From the NCBI RefSeq assembly GCF_900130025.1, contig NZ_FQXR01000019.1:1-49106 (forward strand): a DNA stretch of 49,106 nucleotides. Reading direction: 5' to 3'. Positions 18,553 to 25,969 of the stretch are shown here, one piece after another. The translations under genes were made by a program, and so were the position numbers. Source of the DNA: Sporanaerobacter acetigenes DSM 13106 (GTDB taxonomy: Bacteria > Bacillota > Clostridia > Tissierellales > Sporanaerobacteraceae). Position 1 is the stretch's first letter. Each line of letters opens with the position of its first letter. A model generated the notes under the pieces. It worked only from the letters and a program-made list of their open reading frames with translations. It was not told the DNA's origin and did not search any database.

Positions 18553-21500
18553 ATGACAAAAGTTATGAAGACCATGGACGGCAATACTGCTGCAGCCTAT
18601 GTTGCATACGCTTTTACTGATGTAGCAGCAATTTACCCAATAACACCATCTTCACCAATGGCAGAGTTAATTGATGATTGGGCTGCCCATGGGAAAAAGA
18701 ATATTTTTGGTCAAGAAGTACGAGTTACTGAAATGCAATCAGAAGCAGGAGCAGCAGGAGCTGTTCATGGGTCATTGTCAGCAGGAGCTTTGACAAGTAC
18801 ATTTACTGCTTCTCAAGGATTATTACTTATGATTCCTAATATGTATAAGATAGCAGGAGAATTGATGCCAGGTGTATTTCATGTAACTGCTAGAGCAATT
18901 GCAGGTCATGCACTATCAATATTTGGAGACCATTCAGATGTTATGGCTGCTAGACAAACAGGATTTGCTCTTTTAGCTTCAGGTAGTGTTCAAGAAGTAA
19001 TGGACTTAGCTGGAGTAGCTCATCTAAGTGCTATAAAAGGTAGAGTACCTTTTGTACATTTCTTTGATGGTTTTAGAACAAGTCATGAAATTCAAAAGAT
19101 TGAATTAATTGATTATAAAGAATATGAAAGATTAGTTGATATGGACGCAGTAAATGAATTTAGAAATAGAGCGTTAAATCCAGAGCATCCATATACAAAA
19201 GGTACAGCACAAAACCCAGATATATTCTTCCAAGCTAAAGAAGCATCAAATATATTCTATGAAAGAATTCCGGACATAGTTAACGATTATATGAAGGAAA
19301 TTTCAGAGATTACAGGTAGGGAATATAAACCATTCAACTATTATGGAGATCCAGAAGCTGAAAATGTTATAGTGGCTATGGGTTCAGTGACAGAGGCTAT
19401 TGAAGAAACGGTTGATTACTTAAGAGATAAAGGAGAAAAGGTCGGAGTACTTAAAGTTCATCTATATAGACCATTCTCAGAAAAATATTTCTTTGATGTA
19501 ATGCCAAAGACAGTTAAGAAAATAGCAGTTCTTGATAGGACTAAAGAACCAGGTGCATTGGGAGAACCACTATACTTAGATGTTCGTTCTCTATACTATA
19601 GAAAAGAAGATGCTCCTATAATTGTTGGCGGAAGATATGGATTAGGTTCAAAAGATACTACTCCATCACAAATTTATGCTGTATTTGAAAACTTGAAACA
19701 AGACAATCCAAAAGATGGATTCACAATAGGTATAGTAGATGATGTAACTCATACATCACTAGATATAAAAGAAGAAATAAAAACTGCCCAAGAAGGAACA
19801 ATAAGATGTAAATTCTGGGGACTAGGTTCTGATGGAACTGTTGGTGCAAACAAGAGTGCAATAAAGATCATTGGAGACAATACAGATATGTATGCTCAAG
19901 GATATTTTGCATATGACAGTAAGAAATCAGGTGGAGTTACTATATCGCATTTGAGATTTGGAAAACAACCTATAAGATCTACTTATTTAATTGATGAGGC
20001 TGATTTTATTTCTTGTTCAAAACAATCTTATGTTCACCAATATAGTGTATTAGATGGATTAAAAGATGGTGGTACATTCCTTCTAAATACTACTTGGTCA
20101 GTTGATGAATTAGAAGAAAGATTGCCAGGAAATGTTAAGAGATATTTAGCTGAACACAATATAAACTTCTATATTATAAATGCTACAAGTATTGCAAGCG
20201 AAATAGGACTTGGAAATAGAACAAATATGATTATGCAATCAGCTTTCTTTGAACTTGCAAAAGTTATACCAATAGAAGAAGCTGTTAAATATTTGAAAGA
20301 TTCTATAGTTAAGACTTATGGAAAGAAAGGTCAAGAAGTTGTTGACATGAACTTCAAGGCGGTTGACAGAGGAATTGAATCCTTAGTTAAAGTTGAAGTT
20401 CCAGCAAGTTGGAAAGATGCTGAAGACGAAGAAGCAGCTTGTGACAAAGAAGTGCCAGATTTCATTAAGAATGTTCTAATTCCAATGAATAGACAAGAAG
20501 GAGATAAACTTCCTGTAAGTACTTTTGTAGGGAGAGAAGACGGATCATTCCCACATGGAACTGCAGCTTATGAAAAACGTGGTATTGCTGTAAATATTCC
20601 AGAATGGCAAATAGACAATTGTATCCAATGTAATCAATGTTCATTTGTATGTCCTCATGCAGCAATTAGACCAATATTGGTAAATGCAGAGGAAGCTAAA
20701 AACAAACCAGAATCATTTGAAACTAAGAAAGCTATGGGTAAAGGACTTGAAGGCCTTGAATACCGTATACAAGTAAGTCCACTTGATTGTACAGGCTGTG
20801 GAAACTGTGCTAATATATGTCCTGCAAAGGAAAAGGCATTGGTTATGAAACCATTAGAAAATCTAGTAGAAGTTCAATCTAAAAACTGGGATTTTGCTAT
20901 GACAGTTGAACCAAAAGAAGAACTTATGGCTAGAAACAATATCAAGGGAAGTCAATTTGCTCAACCATTGCTAGAGTTCTCAGGAGCTTGTGCTGGATGT
21001 GGAGAAACTCCATATGCCAAATTAGTTACTCAATTGTTTGGAGATAGAATGGTAATTGCCAACGCTACAGGATGTTCATCAATTTGGGGAGCTAGTGCAC
21101 CTGCTACTCCATATTGTACAAACAAAGAAGGCAAAGGACCAGCTTGGGCGAATTCATTGTTTGAAGACAATGCTGAATACGGATATGGTATGTCAGTAGC
21201 TATCAAACAATTAAGAAATAAATTAGAAGGACTTATGAAAGAATTCATTGAATTAGATGTTGACAGTGAACTAAATGCTGCTTTCAGTGAATGGGTTGAA
21301 GGAAAAGATGAAGCAAAGGCTTCAAAAGCTGCAACACTTAAGATTCTTCCATTGCTAAAGAAAGATATTGCCAATGAAAGAGGAAAAGAAGTATTAAGTC
21401 GAATAGATGAACTTAGAGATTATCTAATTAAGAAATCTCTTTGGATATTTGGTGGAGATGGTTGGTCATATGATATAGGATTTGGTGGTCTAGATCATGT

Positions 21501-22077
21501 ACTTGCTTCAGGAGAAGATGTAAATGTATTGGTATTTGATACAGAGGTTTATTCAAATACTGGTGGACAATCATCAAAGGCTACTCCAACAGCAGCTGTT
21601 GCTAAATTTGCTGCATCTGGAAAGAGAGTTAGAAAAAAAGATTTAGGTATGATAGCAGCTTCTTATGGCTATGTATATGTAGCTCAAGTAGCTATGGGAG
21701 CAGATAAAAATCAATTGATAAAAGCTTTAACAGAAGCAGAAAGTTACAATGGACCATCACTTATTATAGCTTATGCACCATGTATCAATCATGGAATTAA
21801 GACTGGAATGGGAACTAGCCAAAATCAAGAAAAGAAAGCAGTAGAATCTGGATATTGGCATCTATATAGGTACAATCCAGTGCTAGAGGAAGAAGGAAAG
21901 AATCCATTTACTCTAGATTCTAAAGAACCAACTGCTAGCTTCATTGATTTCTTGAATACAGAAGTTAGATATACTTCACTAAAACGAACTTTCCCAGAAA
22001 TAGCAGAAGAATTGTTTAAGAAAGCAGAACAAGACGCAAAGGCTAGATACGACAAATACAAAAAAATGGCTGAATAA
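18553..22077 (+). CDS. nifJ: Pyruvate:ferredoxin (flavodoxin) oxidoreductase
   Basis: A single-chain homodimeric enzyme that converts pyruvate and CoA to acetyl-CoA and CO2 and reduces ferredoxin; it is the central step of clostridial fermentation. The 1174-residue length is normal. Domains in order: pyruvate-binding domain I (YPITPSSPMAE), domain II, the gamma-like domain (FWGLGSDGTVGANK), a two-cluster ferredoxin domain (CIQCNQCSFVCP and CTGCGNCANICP), a further cluster-ligand cysteine in GACAGCGETPY, and the thiamine-diphosphate domain (GGDGWSYDIGFGG, SNTGGQSSK). A GGGGG site precedes the ATG. It has its own promoter and terminator. Confidence 0.97.
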   Translation: MTKVMKTMDGNTAAAYVAYAFTDVAAIYPITPSSPMAELIDDWAAHGKKNIFGQEVRVTEMQSEAGAAGAVHGSLSAGALTSTFTASQGLLLMIPNMYKIAGELMPGVFHVTARAIAGHALSIFGDHSDVMAARQTGFALLASGSVQEVMDLAGVAHLSAIKGRVPFVHFFDGFRTSHEIQKIELIDYKEYERLVDMDAVNEFRNRALNPEHPYTKGTAQNPDIFFQAKEASNIFYERIPDIVNDYMKEISEITGREYKPFNYYGDPEAENVIVAMGSVTEAIEETVDYLRDKGEKVGVLKVHLYRPFSEKYFFDVMPKTVKKIAVLDRTKEPGALGEPLYLDVRSLYYRKEDAPIIVGGRYGLGSKDTTPSQIYAVFENLKQDNPKDGFTIGIVDDVTHTSLDIKEEIKTAQEGTIRCKFWGLGSDGTVGANKSAIKIIGDNTDMYAQGYFAYDSKKSGGVTISHLRFGKQPIRSTYLIDEADFISCSKQSYVHQYSVLDGLKDGGTFLLNTTWSVDELEERLPGNVKRYLAEHNINFYIINATSIASEIGLGNRTNMIMQSAFFELAKVIPIEEAVKYLKDSIVKTYGKKGQEVVDMNFKAVDRGIESLVKVEVPASWKDAEDEEAACDKEVPDFIKNVLIPMNRQEGDKLPVSTFVGREDGSFPHGTAAYEKRGIAVNIPEWQIDNCIQCNQCSFVCPHAAIRPILVNAEEAKNKPESFETKKAMGKGLEGLEYRIQVSPLDCTGCGNCANICPAKEKALVMKPLENLVEVQSKNWDFAMTVEPKEELMARNNIKGSQFAQPLLEFSGACAGCGETPYAKLVTQLFGDRMVIANATGCSSIWGASAPATPYCTNKEGKGPAWANSLFEDNAEYGYGMSVAIKQLRNKLEGLMKEFIELDVDSELNAAFSEWVEGKDEAKASKAATLKILPLLKKDIANERGKEVLSRIDELRDYLIKKSLWIFGGDGWSYDIGFGGLDHVLASGEDVNVLVFDTEVYSNTGGQSSKATPTAAVAKFAASGKRVRKKDLGMIAASYGYVYVAQVAMGADKNQLIKALTEAESYNGPSLIIAYAPCINHGIKTGMGTSQNQEKKAVESGYWHLYRYNPVLEEEGKNPFTLDSKEPTASFIDFLNTEVRYTSLKRTFPEIAEELFKKAEQDAKARYDKYKKMAE

Positions 22078-22078
22078 A

Positions 22079-22109
22079 TGAGACAGCAGGGACGGTTCTC
22101 ACTGTCTCA
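22079..22109. repeat. REP-like short palindrome
   Basis: An 8-bp inverted repeat (TGAGACAG / CTGTCTCA) encloses a 15-nt centre containing GGGACGGTTCT. Short palindromes of this composition recur between genes in Clostridia and are often ascribed to REP elements moved by Y1 (TnpA-REP) transposases; that assignment is from memory of the type, not from a search. It sits directly against the following terminator. Confidence 0.5.
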
Positions 22110-22150
22110 AAACCGCTTCACAGAATACTATCTGTGAAGCGGTTTTTTAT
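22109..22150 (+). terminator. Terminator of the pyruvate:ferredoxin oxidoreductase gene
   Basis: A perfect 16-bp stem (22109-22124 with 22131-22146; core CCGCTTCACAGA / TCTGTGAAGCGG), loop ATACTA, and a run of six T. Confidence 0.92.
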
Positions 22151-22231
22151 GGCAAGGATAAAATAAAAGTGATATAATCAATTTGTGTAAGAGTGGAAAT
22201 AAATCGAAGATTATTTTATTTGGAGGGTAAG

Positions 22232-22912
22232 ATGACTAGAATTCTTGTGGTTGATGATGAAAAGGAAATAGCTGATTTGTTAGAATTTTATCTTCAAAAT
22301 GAGGGATATGAAGTAATAAAAGTTAATACTGGCAAGGGAGCCTTAAGTGTTATTGAAAGTCAAGATATTGACTTAGCTATTTTGGATATTATGCTTCTAG
22401 ACATTGATGGTTTTACTATTTTAAAGAAGATTAGAGAAAAATATTTTTATCCCGTCATTATGCTTACTGCTAAAGTTGAAGATATTGATAAGATAATGGG
22501 TTTGACTATTGGTGCTGATGATTATATCACGAAGCCTTTTAATCCTCTTGAACTTATTGCAAGGGTCAAGACTCAGATTAGAAGGACTAAATTGTACAAT
22601 AAAGAGATTGAATCAGATTTTATTGACATTAATGGCTTACATATAAATATGAATTCACATAAAGTTTATCTTAATGAAAAAGTTATAGATCTTACGCCTT
22701 TGGAATATGACATTTTATTGTATCTAGCTAAAAACAGGGGAAGGGTTATTTCTTCAGAAGAGCTGTTTACTAATGTTTGGGGAGATAAATATATAAATAA
22801 CAACAATACTGTTATGGCTCATATTGCAAGATTGAGAGAAAAGATGGGCGAGAATACTAGAAAGCCCAAATTTATTAAAACTGTTTGGGGGGTAGGATAT
22901 ATAATTGAATGA
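22232..22912 (+). CDS. VanR-like response regulator (OmpR family)
   Basis: A 226-residue DNA-binding response regulator. The receiver domain has the acidic pair DDE (8-10), the phosphoacceptor aspartate in AILDIML (Asp52), threonine in MLTAK and the switch lysine in ITKPFNP. The C-terminal winged helix reads LTPLEYDILLYLAKNRGRV and ends GVGYIIE. The sequence is closest in feel to VanR of glycopeptide-resistance systems. The start is the ATG at 22232 after GGAGGG; a GTG at 22193 is rejected. It overlaps the kinase gene by 8 bp and probably binds the phased boxes before the carboxypeptidase. Confidence 0.88.
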   Translation: MTRILVVDDEKEIADLLEFYLQNEGYEVIKVNTGKGALSVIESQDIDLAILDIMLLDIDGFTILKKIREKYFYPVIMLTAKVEDIDKIMGLTIGADDYITKPFNPLELIARVKTQIRRTKLYNKEIESDFIDINGLHINMNSHKVYLNEKVIDLTPLEYDILLYLAKNRGRVISSEELFTNVWGDKYINNNNTVMAHIARLREKMGENTRKPKFIKTVWGVGYIIE

Positions 22913-23984
22913 TTATTATAATTATTTTAAGAAAAAATTCCAACTGAAATTTGTCTTTTGGGCTATTTTATATACTGTAATTATTTTGTTGTTATTTTTT
23001 GTATTTAAGGTAATCTTAAGTAGAAAAACATATTTTGGGTATGAATTTATGTATCCTTTTTTTCATTGGGCAAATAACAATAAAGCTTTTTTAATTTTTT
23101 TAGTATTAACATTTGGATACGCTATTATAATATTAAGGTGTTTTAAAAAATCATTAAAATATATGGATGAGATTATTAGTGCAATGGAAGAGGTATATAA
23201 AAAAGATGATGAAATGATTATTCTTTCGGGAGATTTGAAAGAAGTAAATGACAAGATGAATAAAATTAAGTTTAAATTGAGGGAAAACGAGAAAATAGCT
23301 AGGGATTCTGAAAATAGGAAAAATGATTTAATTATATATCTCGCCCATGATTTAAAAACACCATTGACTTCAATTATAGGGTATTTAACTATTCTCAAAG
23401 AAGAAAATGATATTAGTGAAAGATTTCGCAAGAAATATCTTGGAATTGTCTATGACAAAGCATTAAGGCTTGAAGATTTAATCAATGAATTTTTCGATAT
23501 AACACGTTATAATTTAAATGATATTGTACTTGAAAAGTCTACAGTTGATTTTAGTTTTATGATGGAGCAAATCATTTATGAGTTCAAGCCGTTGTTAAGA
23601 GAAAAAAATCTTAGCATTAATAGCAATATTGAATCTGGAATTAATATAAATATTGATACAAATAAGATTGAAAGGGTTGTTGACAATATCATTAGAAATG
23701 CTATCAATTATTCTTATGCTGATAGTAAAATTGATGTTTGTGTAAATAAAAATGAAAATTTTGTAAATATAGTTATTGCAAATAGAGGGGCAACAATCCC
23801 CAGTGCAAAACTTGATCATATTTTTGATGAGTTTTTTAGACTTGATTCTTCTAGAAGTTCCGAGACTGGAAATGCTGGACTTGGACTGGCTATTGCAAAA
23901 TCAATCGTAACAGCTCATGGTGGTACTATTGCGGCTAAGAGCCAAGATGATATTATAGAAATGAGTGTAAAACTTCCAATTTAA
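22905..23984 (+). CDS. VanS-like sensor histidine kinase
   Basis: A 359-residue membrane sensor kinase. Two transmembrane helices (about 16-38 and 59-78) flank a very short external loop, as in VanS-type kinases, then a linker, the dimerisation box with the phospho-histidine in LAHDLKTPLT (His148), the N box (NAINYSYADSKI) and the G box (NAGLGLAIAKSIV). The start is a TTG that overlaps the regulator's stop region, with GGGGGTAGG ahead, so translation is coupled. The small sensor domain gives no clue to the signal; cell-wall stress is inferred from the neighbour. Confidence 0.87.
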   Translation: MNDYYNYFKKKFQLKFVFWAILYTVIILLLFFVFKVILSRKTYFGYEFMYPFFHWANNNKAFLIFLVLTFGYAIIILRCFKKSLKYMDEIISAMEEVYKKDDEMIILSGDLKEVNDKMNKIKFKLRENEKIARDSENRKNDLIIYLAHDLKTPLTSIIGYLTILKEENDISERFRKKYLGIVYDKALRLEDLINEFFDITRYNLNDIVLEKSTVDFSFMMEQIIYEFKPLLREKNLSINSNIESGININIDTNKIERVVDNIIRNAINYSYADSKIDVCVNKNENFVNIVIANRGATIPSAKLDHIFDEFFRLDSSRSSETGNAGLGLAIAKSIVTAHGGTIAAKSQDDIIEMSVKLPI

Positions 23985-23986
23985 TT

Positions 23987-24020
23987 TTGTAAGAAAATCG
24001 TAAGTATTTAGTAATACAAA
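23987..24020 (+). promoter_or_regulatory. Phased VanR-type binding boxes
   Basis: TTGTAAGAAAAT (23987-23998) matches the VanR/PhoP-like consensus TCGTAnGAAAnT with one mismatch. A second copy, TCGTAAGTATTT (23998-24009), and a degenerate third, TAGTAATACAAA (24009-24020), follow at exact 11-bp steps, one helical turn each. They lie between the kinase and carboxypeptidase genes and suggest activation of the latter by the adjacent regulator. Confidence 0.6.
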
Positions 24021-24027
24021 ACGAAAG

Positions 24028-24080
24028 AAATACACCTTGATTTTTGATAACATTGTATCAGAAACTAAGGTGTATTTTTA
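24028..24080 (+). promoter_or_regulatory. Long hairpin before the carboxypeptidase gene (terminator or attenuator)
   Basis: An 11-bp stem AAATACACCTT / AAGGTGTATTT (24028-24038 with 24067-24077) encloses a 28-nt loop that holds an inner TGATA / TATCA hairpin. TT follows the stem, so the outer hairpin resembles a leaky terminator. It lies downstream of the phased boxes and upstream of the ribosome site. Confidence 0.55.
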
Positions 24081-24112
24081 TGAAATGATTAATGACTAAG
24101 CGGGAGGTACAT

Positions 24113-25021
24113 ATGATGAAAAAAATTTTTAAACGTTTGATGATTATAATAATACTCTTATTTTTAATTGCTACATTAAAAAACAAATCTAGTTTTTTTG
24201 ATCTTAATTTAGCGAAATTTTCAAATGTATTTAATTCTGATGATTATTCTAGTAGATATATTTATGTATTGGACCGAGAAAATAAAAGTGTAGAATATGA
24301 AAAGAATTCAAGGAAAAGGGCATATCCTGCATCGCTTGCAAAGATTATGACAACTATTGTAGCACTTGAACATATTGATGATCTATCAGCAGTTGCCCCT
24401 ATAGATGTAGAGACATATAGAAAAATGGTAGAGAATAATGCTTCTATGGCTGGATTTTATGGTAGAGAAGCAGTAACATACAGGGATCTTCTTTATGGAA
24501 CAATTTTAAGCTCCGGTGGTGAAGCTGCTAATTCTCTTGCTATAAATGTGGCAGGGAGTACCCAAGATTTTGTGCAACTTATGAATGAAAAGGCTTCTGA
24601 ACTTGGACTTGAAGATACTCATTTTACCAGTCCGGAAGGTCTTCACAATAAGGATCAATATACCTCAGCTTATGACATGGCCAAGCTTTTGGATTATGCT
24701 TTGGACAATGGTGATTTTAGAGCAATTTTTACTAAGAAGACTTTCAAGACTACATCTACTATGGATCATCCTGATGGAATTGTGTTAGAATCAACGGTTC
24801 TTTCAAAACTTGATGGGATATCAGAAGAAGGTTTTGAGATTGTTGGGGGCAAATCGGGGACAACATATGAAGCTGGAGAATGTTGGGCAACACTTGGTGT
24901 AAAGGATGGTCATGAATATATTTGCATAGTTATGGGAGCAACTCTAGAAGATATTAGTAACCCAGATATGGCACAGAGAGAAGATACTGTTAAACTTTAT
25001 GAGAGAATTAAAACCAATTAA
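24113..25021 (+). CDS. Serine-type D-alanyl-D-alanine carboxypeptidase (S11, VanY(D)-like context)
   Basis: A penicillin-binding-protein-type enzyme that trims the last D-Ala from peptidoglycan stem peptides. The 302-residue protein has an N-terminal membrane anchor (about 4-22), the SxxK motif ASLAKIMT (Ser74, Lys77) and the KTG-type box KSGTT near residue 245. The middle SxN box reads SSGGEAAN (about 133-140), with glycine where asparagine is usual. It lacks the C-terminal extension of classic DacA. The start is the ATG at 24113 after GGGAGG. With vanRS-like genes directly upstream, it resembles the PBP-type VanY of some resistance clusters, but no ligase gene is near. Confidence 0.85.
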   Translation: MMKKIFKRLMIIIILLFLIATLKNKSSFFDLNLAKFSNVFNSDDYSSRYIYVLDRENKSVEYEKNSRKRAYPASLAKIMTTIVALEHIDDLSAVAPIDVETYRKMVENNASMAGFYGREAVTYRDLLYGTILSSGGEAANSLAINVAGSTQDFVQLMNEKASELGLEDTHFTSPEGLHNKDQYTSAYDMAKLLDYALDNGDFRAIFTKKTFKTTSTMDHPDGIVLESTVLSKLDGISEEGFEIVGGKSGTTYEAGECWATLGVKDGHEYICIVMGATLEDISNPDMAQREDTVKLYERIKTN

Positions 25022-25027
25022 TAATAA

Positions 25028-25053
25028 GGCAGTGAGACTATAGTCTCACTGCC
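25028..25053. terminator. Perfect palindromic terminator, convergent genes
   Basis: A 13-bp perfect inverted repeat with no spacer (GGCAGTGAGACTA / TAGTCTCACTGCC). It lies 6 bp after the carboxypeptidase stop and 11 bp from the peroxiredoxin stop. The minus-strand side is followed by TTATTATTAATT, the plus side by ACAAAAAATC, so it is better placed to stop the minus-strand transcript. Confidence 0.7.
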
Positions 25054-25064
25054 ACAAAAAATCA

Positions 25065-25784
25065 TTAGTCATCAAAAGCTTCGTTAACTTTCCAATGTTT
25101 CCAAACGTTGCCTACAAGTTCTGGGCCAGGTTTTAGAGTAGTTTTTCCTGGTTTCCAACCTGAAGGAGTAACTTCTCTGCCTTTTGTTTCTCTTACCAAT
25201 TGGAAAGCTTTTATTTGTCTTATAGTTTCTCCTACATTTCTTCCAACTGGTGGTGTAAGTACTTCAAAACCCTGAATGATGCCATCTGGATCGATAATGA
25301 ATCTTCCTCTTGTTTCAACTCCGCTATCTTCATCATAAATACCATACATTTTTCCAATACTTCCATCTTGGTCTGCTAGCATTGGAAATGGAATGTTTTT
25401 ACCAATCATTTTAGATAATTCATGTTCATTCCACATTTTATGAACAAATATTGAGTCTACACTTATTGAAAGAACTTGCACATCTAAGCCTTGCAATTCA
25501 GGATATTTTTCAGCAACTGCTGAAACTTCAGTAGCTCAGACAAAGGTGAAATCTCCTGGATAGAAACACAATAGTACCCATTTTCCCTTATAATCCTCTA
25601 GACTAACTTTCGTAAATTTGCCATCATGAAAGGCTGGCGCAGTAAAGTTTGGTGCAGGTTTTCCGACTTTTATCATTTTATATTCATCCTCCTTTTTAAT
25701 TGTTTCAACTACATTAGTAGTTTTATTTTCTGAATTCTTTTCTATTGTAGGTCTAGTACAGCTTGCTTTAATTTCATTTTCCAT
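25065..25784 (-). CDS. prxU: Selenocysteine peroxiredoxin (PrxU type), UGA read through
   Basis: A thiol peroxidase of the AhpC/Prx1-Prx6 fold that reduces peroxides. Two collinear in-frame pieces are split only by a TGA at 25538-25536. The TGA stands exactly where the peroxidatic cysteine belongs: GDFTFV-[TGA][14 protein letters not shown], against the family's FTFVCPTE. Read as selenocysteine, the protein has 239 residues with Sec83, and no other defect. Other family residues are intact: the arginine of [12 protein letters not shown] and the C-terminal [11 protein letters not shown]. The usual resolving cysteine (EVCP) is threonine (EVTPSGW), so no resolving cysteine is present. A second start, ATG at 25676 ([11 protein letters not shown]), has a strong AAGGAGG; the longer form adds 36 hydrophilic residues including Cys9. 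A PerR box lies upstream. Sec reading is inferred; Eubacterium acidaminophilum PrxU is the known precedent. Confidence 0.85.
25512..25538 (-). promoter_or_regulatory. Candidate bacterial SECIS hairpin at the UGA codon
   Basis: From the A of the UGA, AGCUACUG (25536-25529) pairs with CAGUUGCU (25519-25512): seven base pairs and one U-U mismatch, with the 9-nt loop AAGUUUCAG. Bacterial selenocysteine insertion hairpins begin directly after the UGA and carry an apical loop about 11-20 nt from it, as here. Gram-positive versions have poor primary-sequence conservation, so this rests on geometry. Confidence 0.65.
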
Positions 25785-25807
25785 AAAATCACTCCTATTG
25801 ATAATTA

Positions 25808-25822
25808 TTATAATAATTATAC
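25808..25822 (-). promoter_or_regulatory. PerR box upstream of the selenoperoxiredoxin
   Basis: TTATAATAATTATAC matches the 7-1-7 PerR consensus TTATAATnATTATAA at all but the last base. It lies 24 bp above the longer start and overlaps a possible minus-strand -10 (TATAAT). PerR is the peroxide-sensing metalloregulator of Firmicutes, and peroxidase genes are its usual targets. Confidence 0.7.
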
Positions 25823-25969
25823 AAGCTATAGTTTCTATCTATAGTTATACCCACAAAAATTGATTTAAACAATAAAATCAGATTTTTGCCATAGCGTGGC
25901 TTCTATACTCGCTGTCTTATACATAAATTGCATCTCTTTTGAATATTTTATATTCGGGAGGTGTTTTCT

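Noticed and set aside
22087-22101. GGGACGG core of the REP-like palindrome as a decayed end of the IS1182 element
   Set aside because: Only seven bases agree with the IS ends; the rest and the symmetry differ.
25536-25538. TGA in the peroxiredoxin as a pseudogene-making stop
   Set aside because: It replaces exactly the catalytic cysteine, the frame is kept on both sides, and a hairpin starts at the codon; selenocysteine explains this better.
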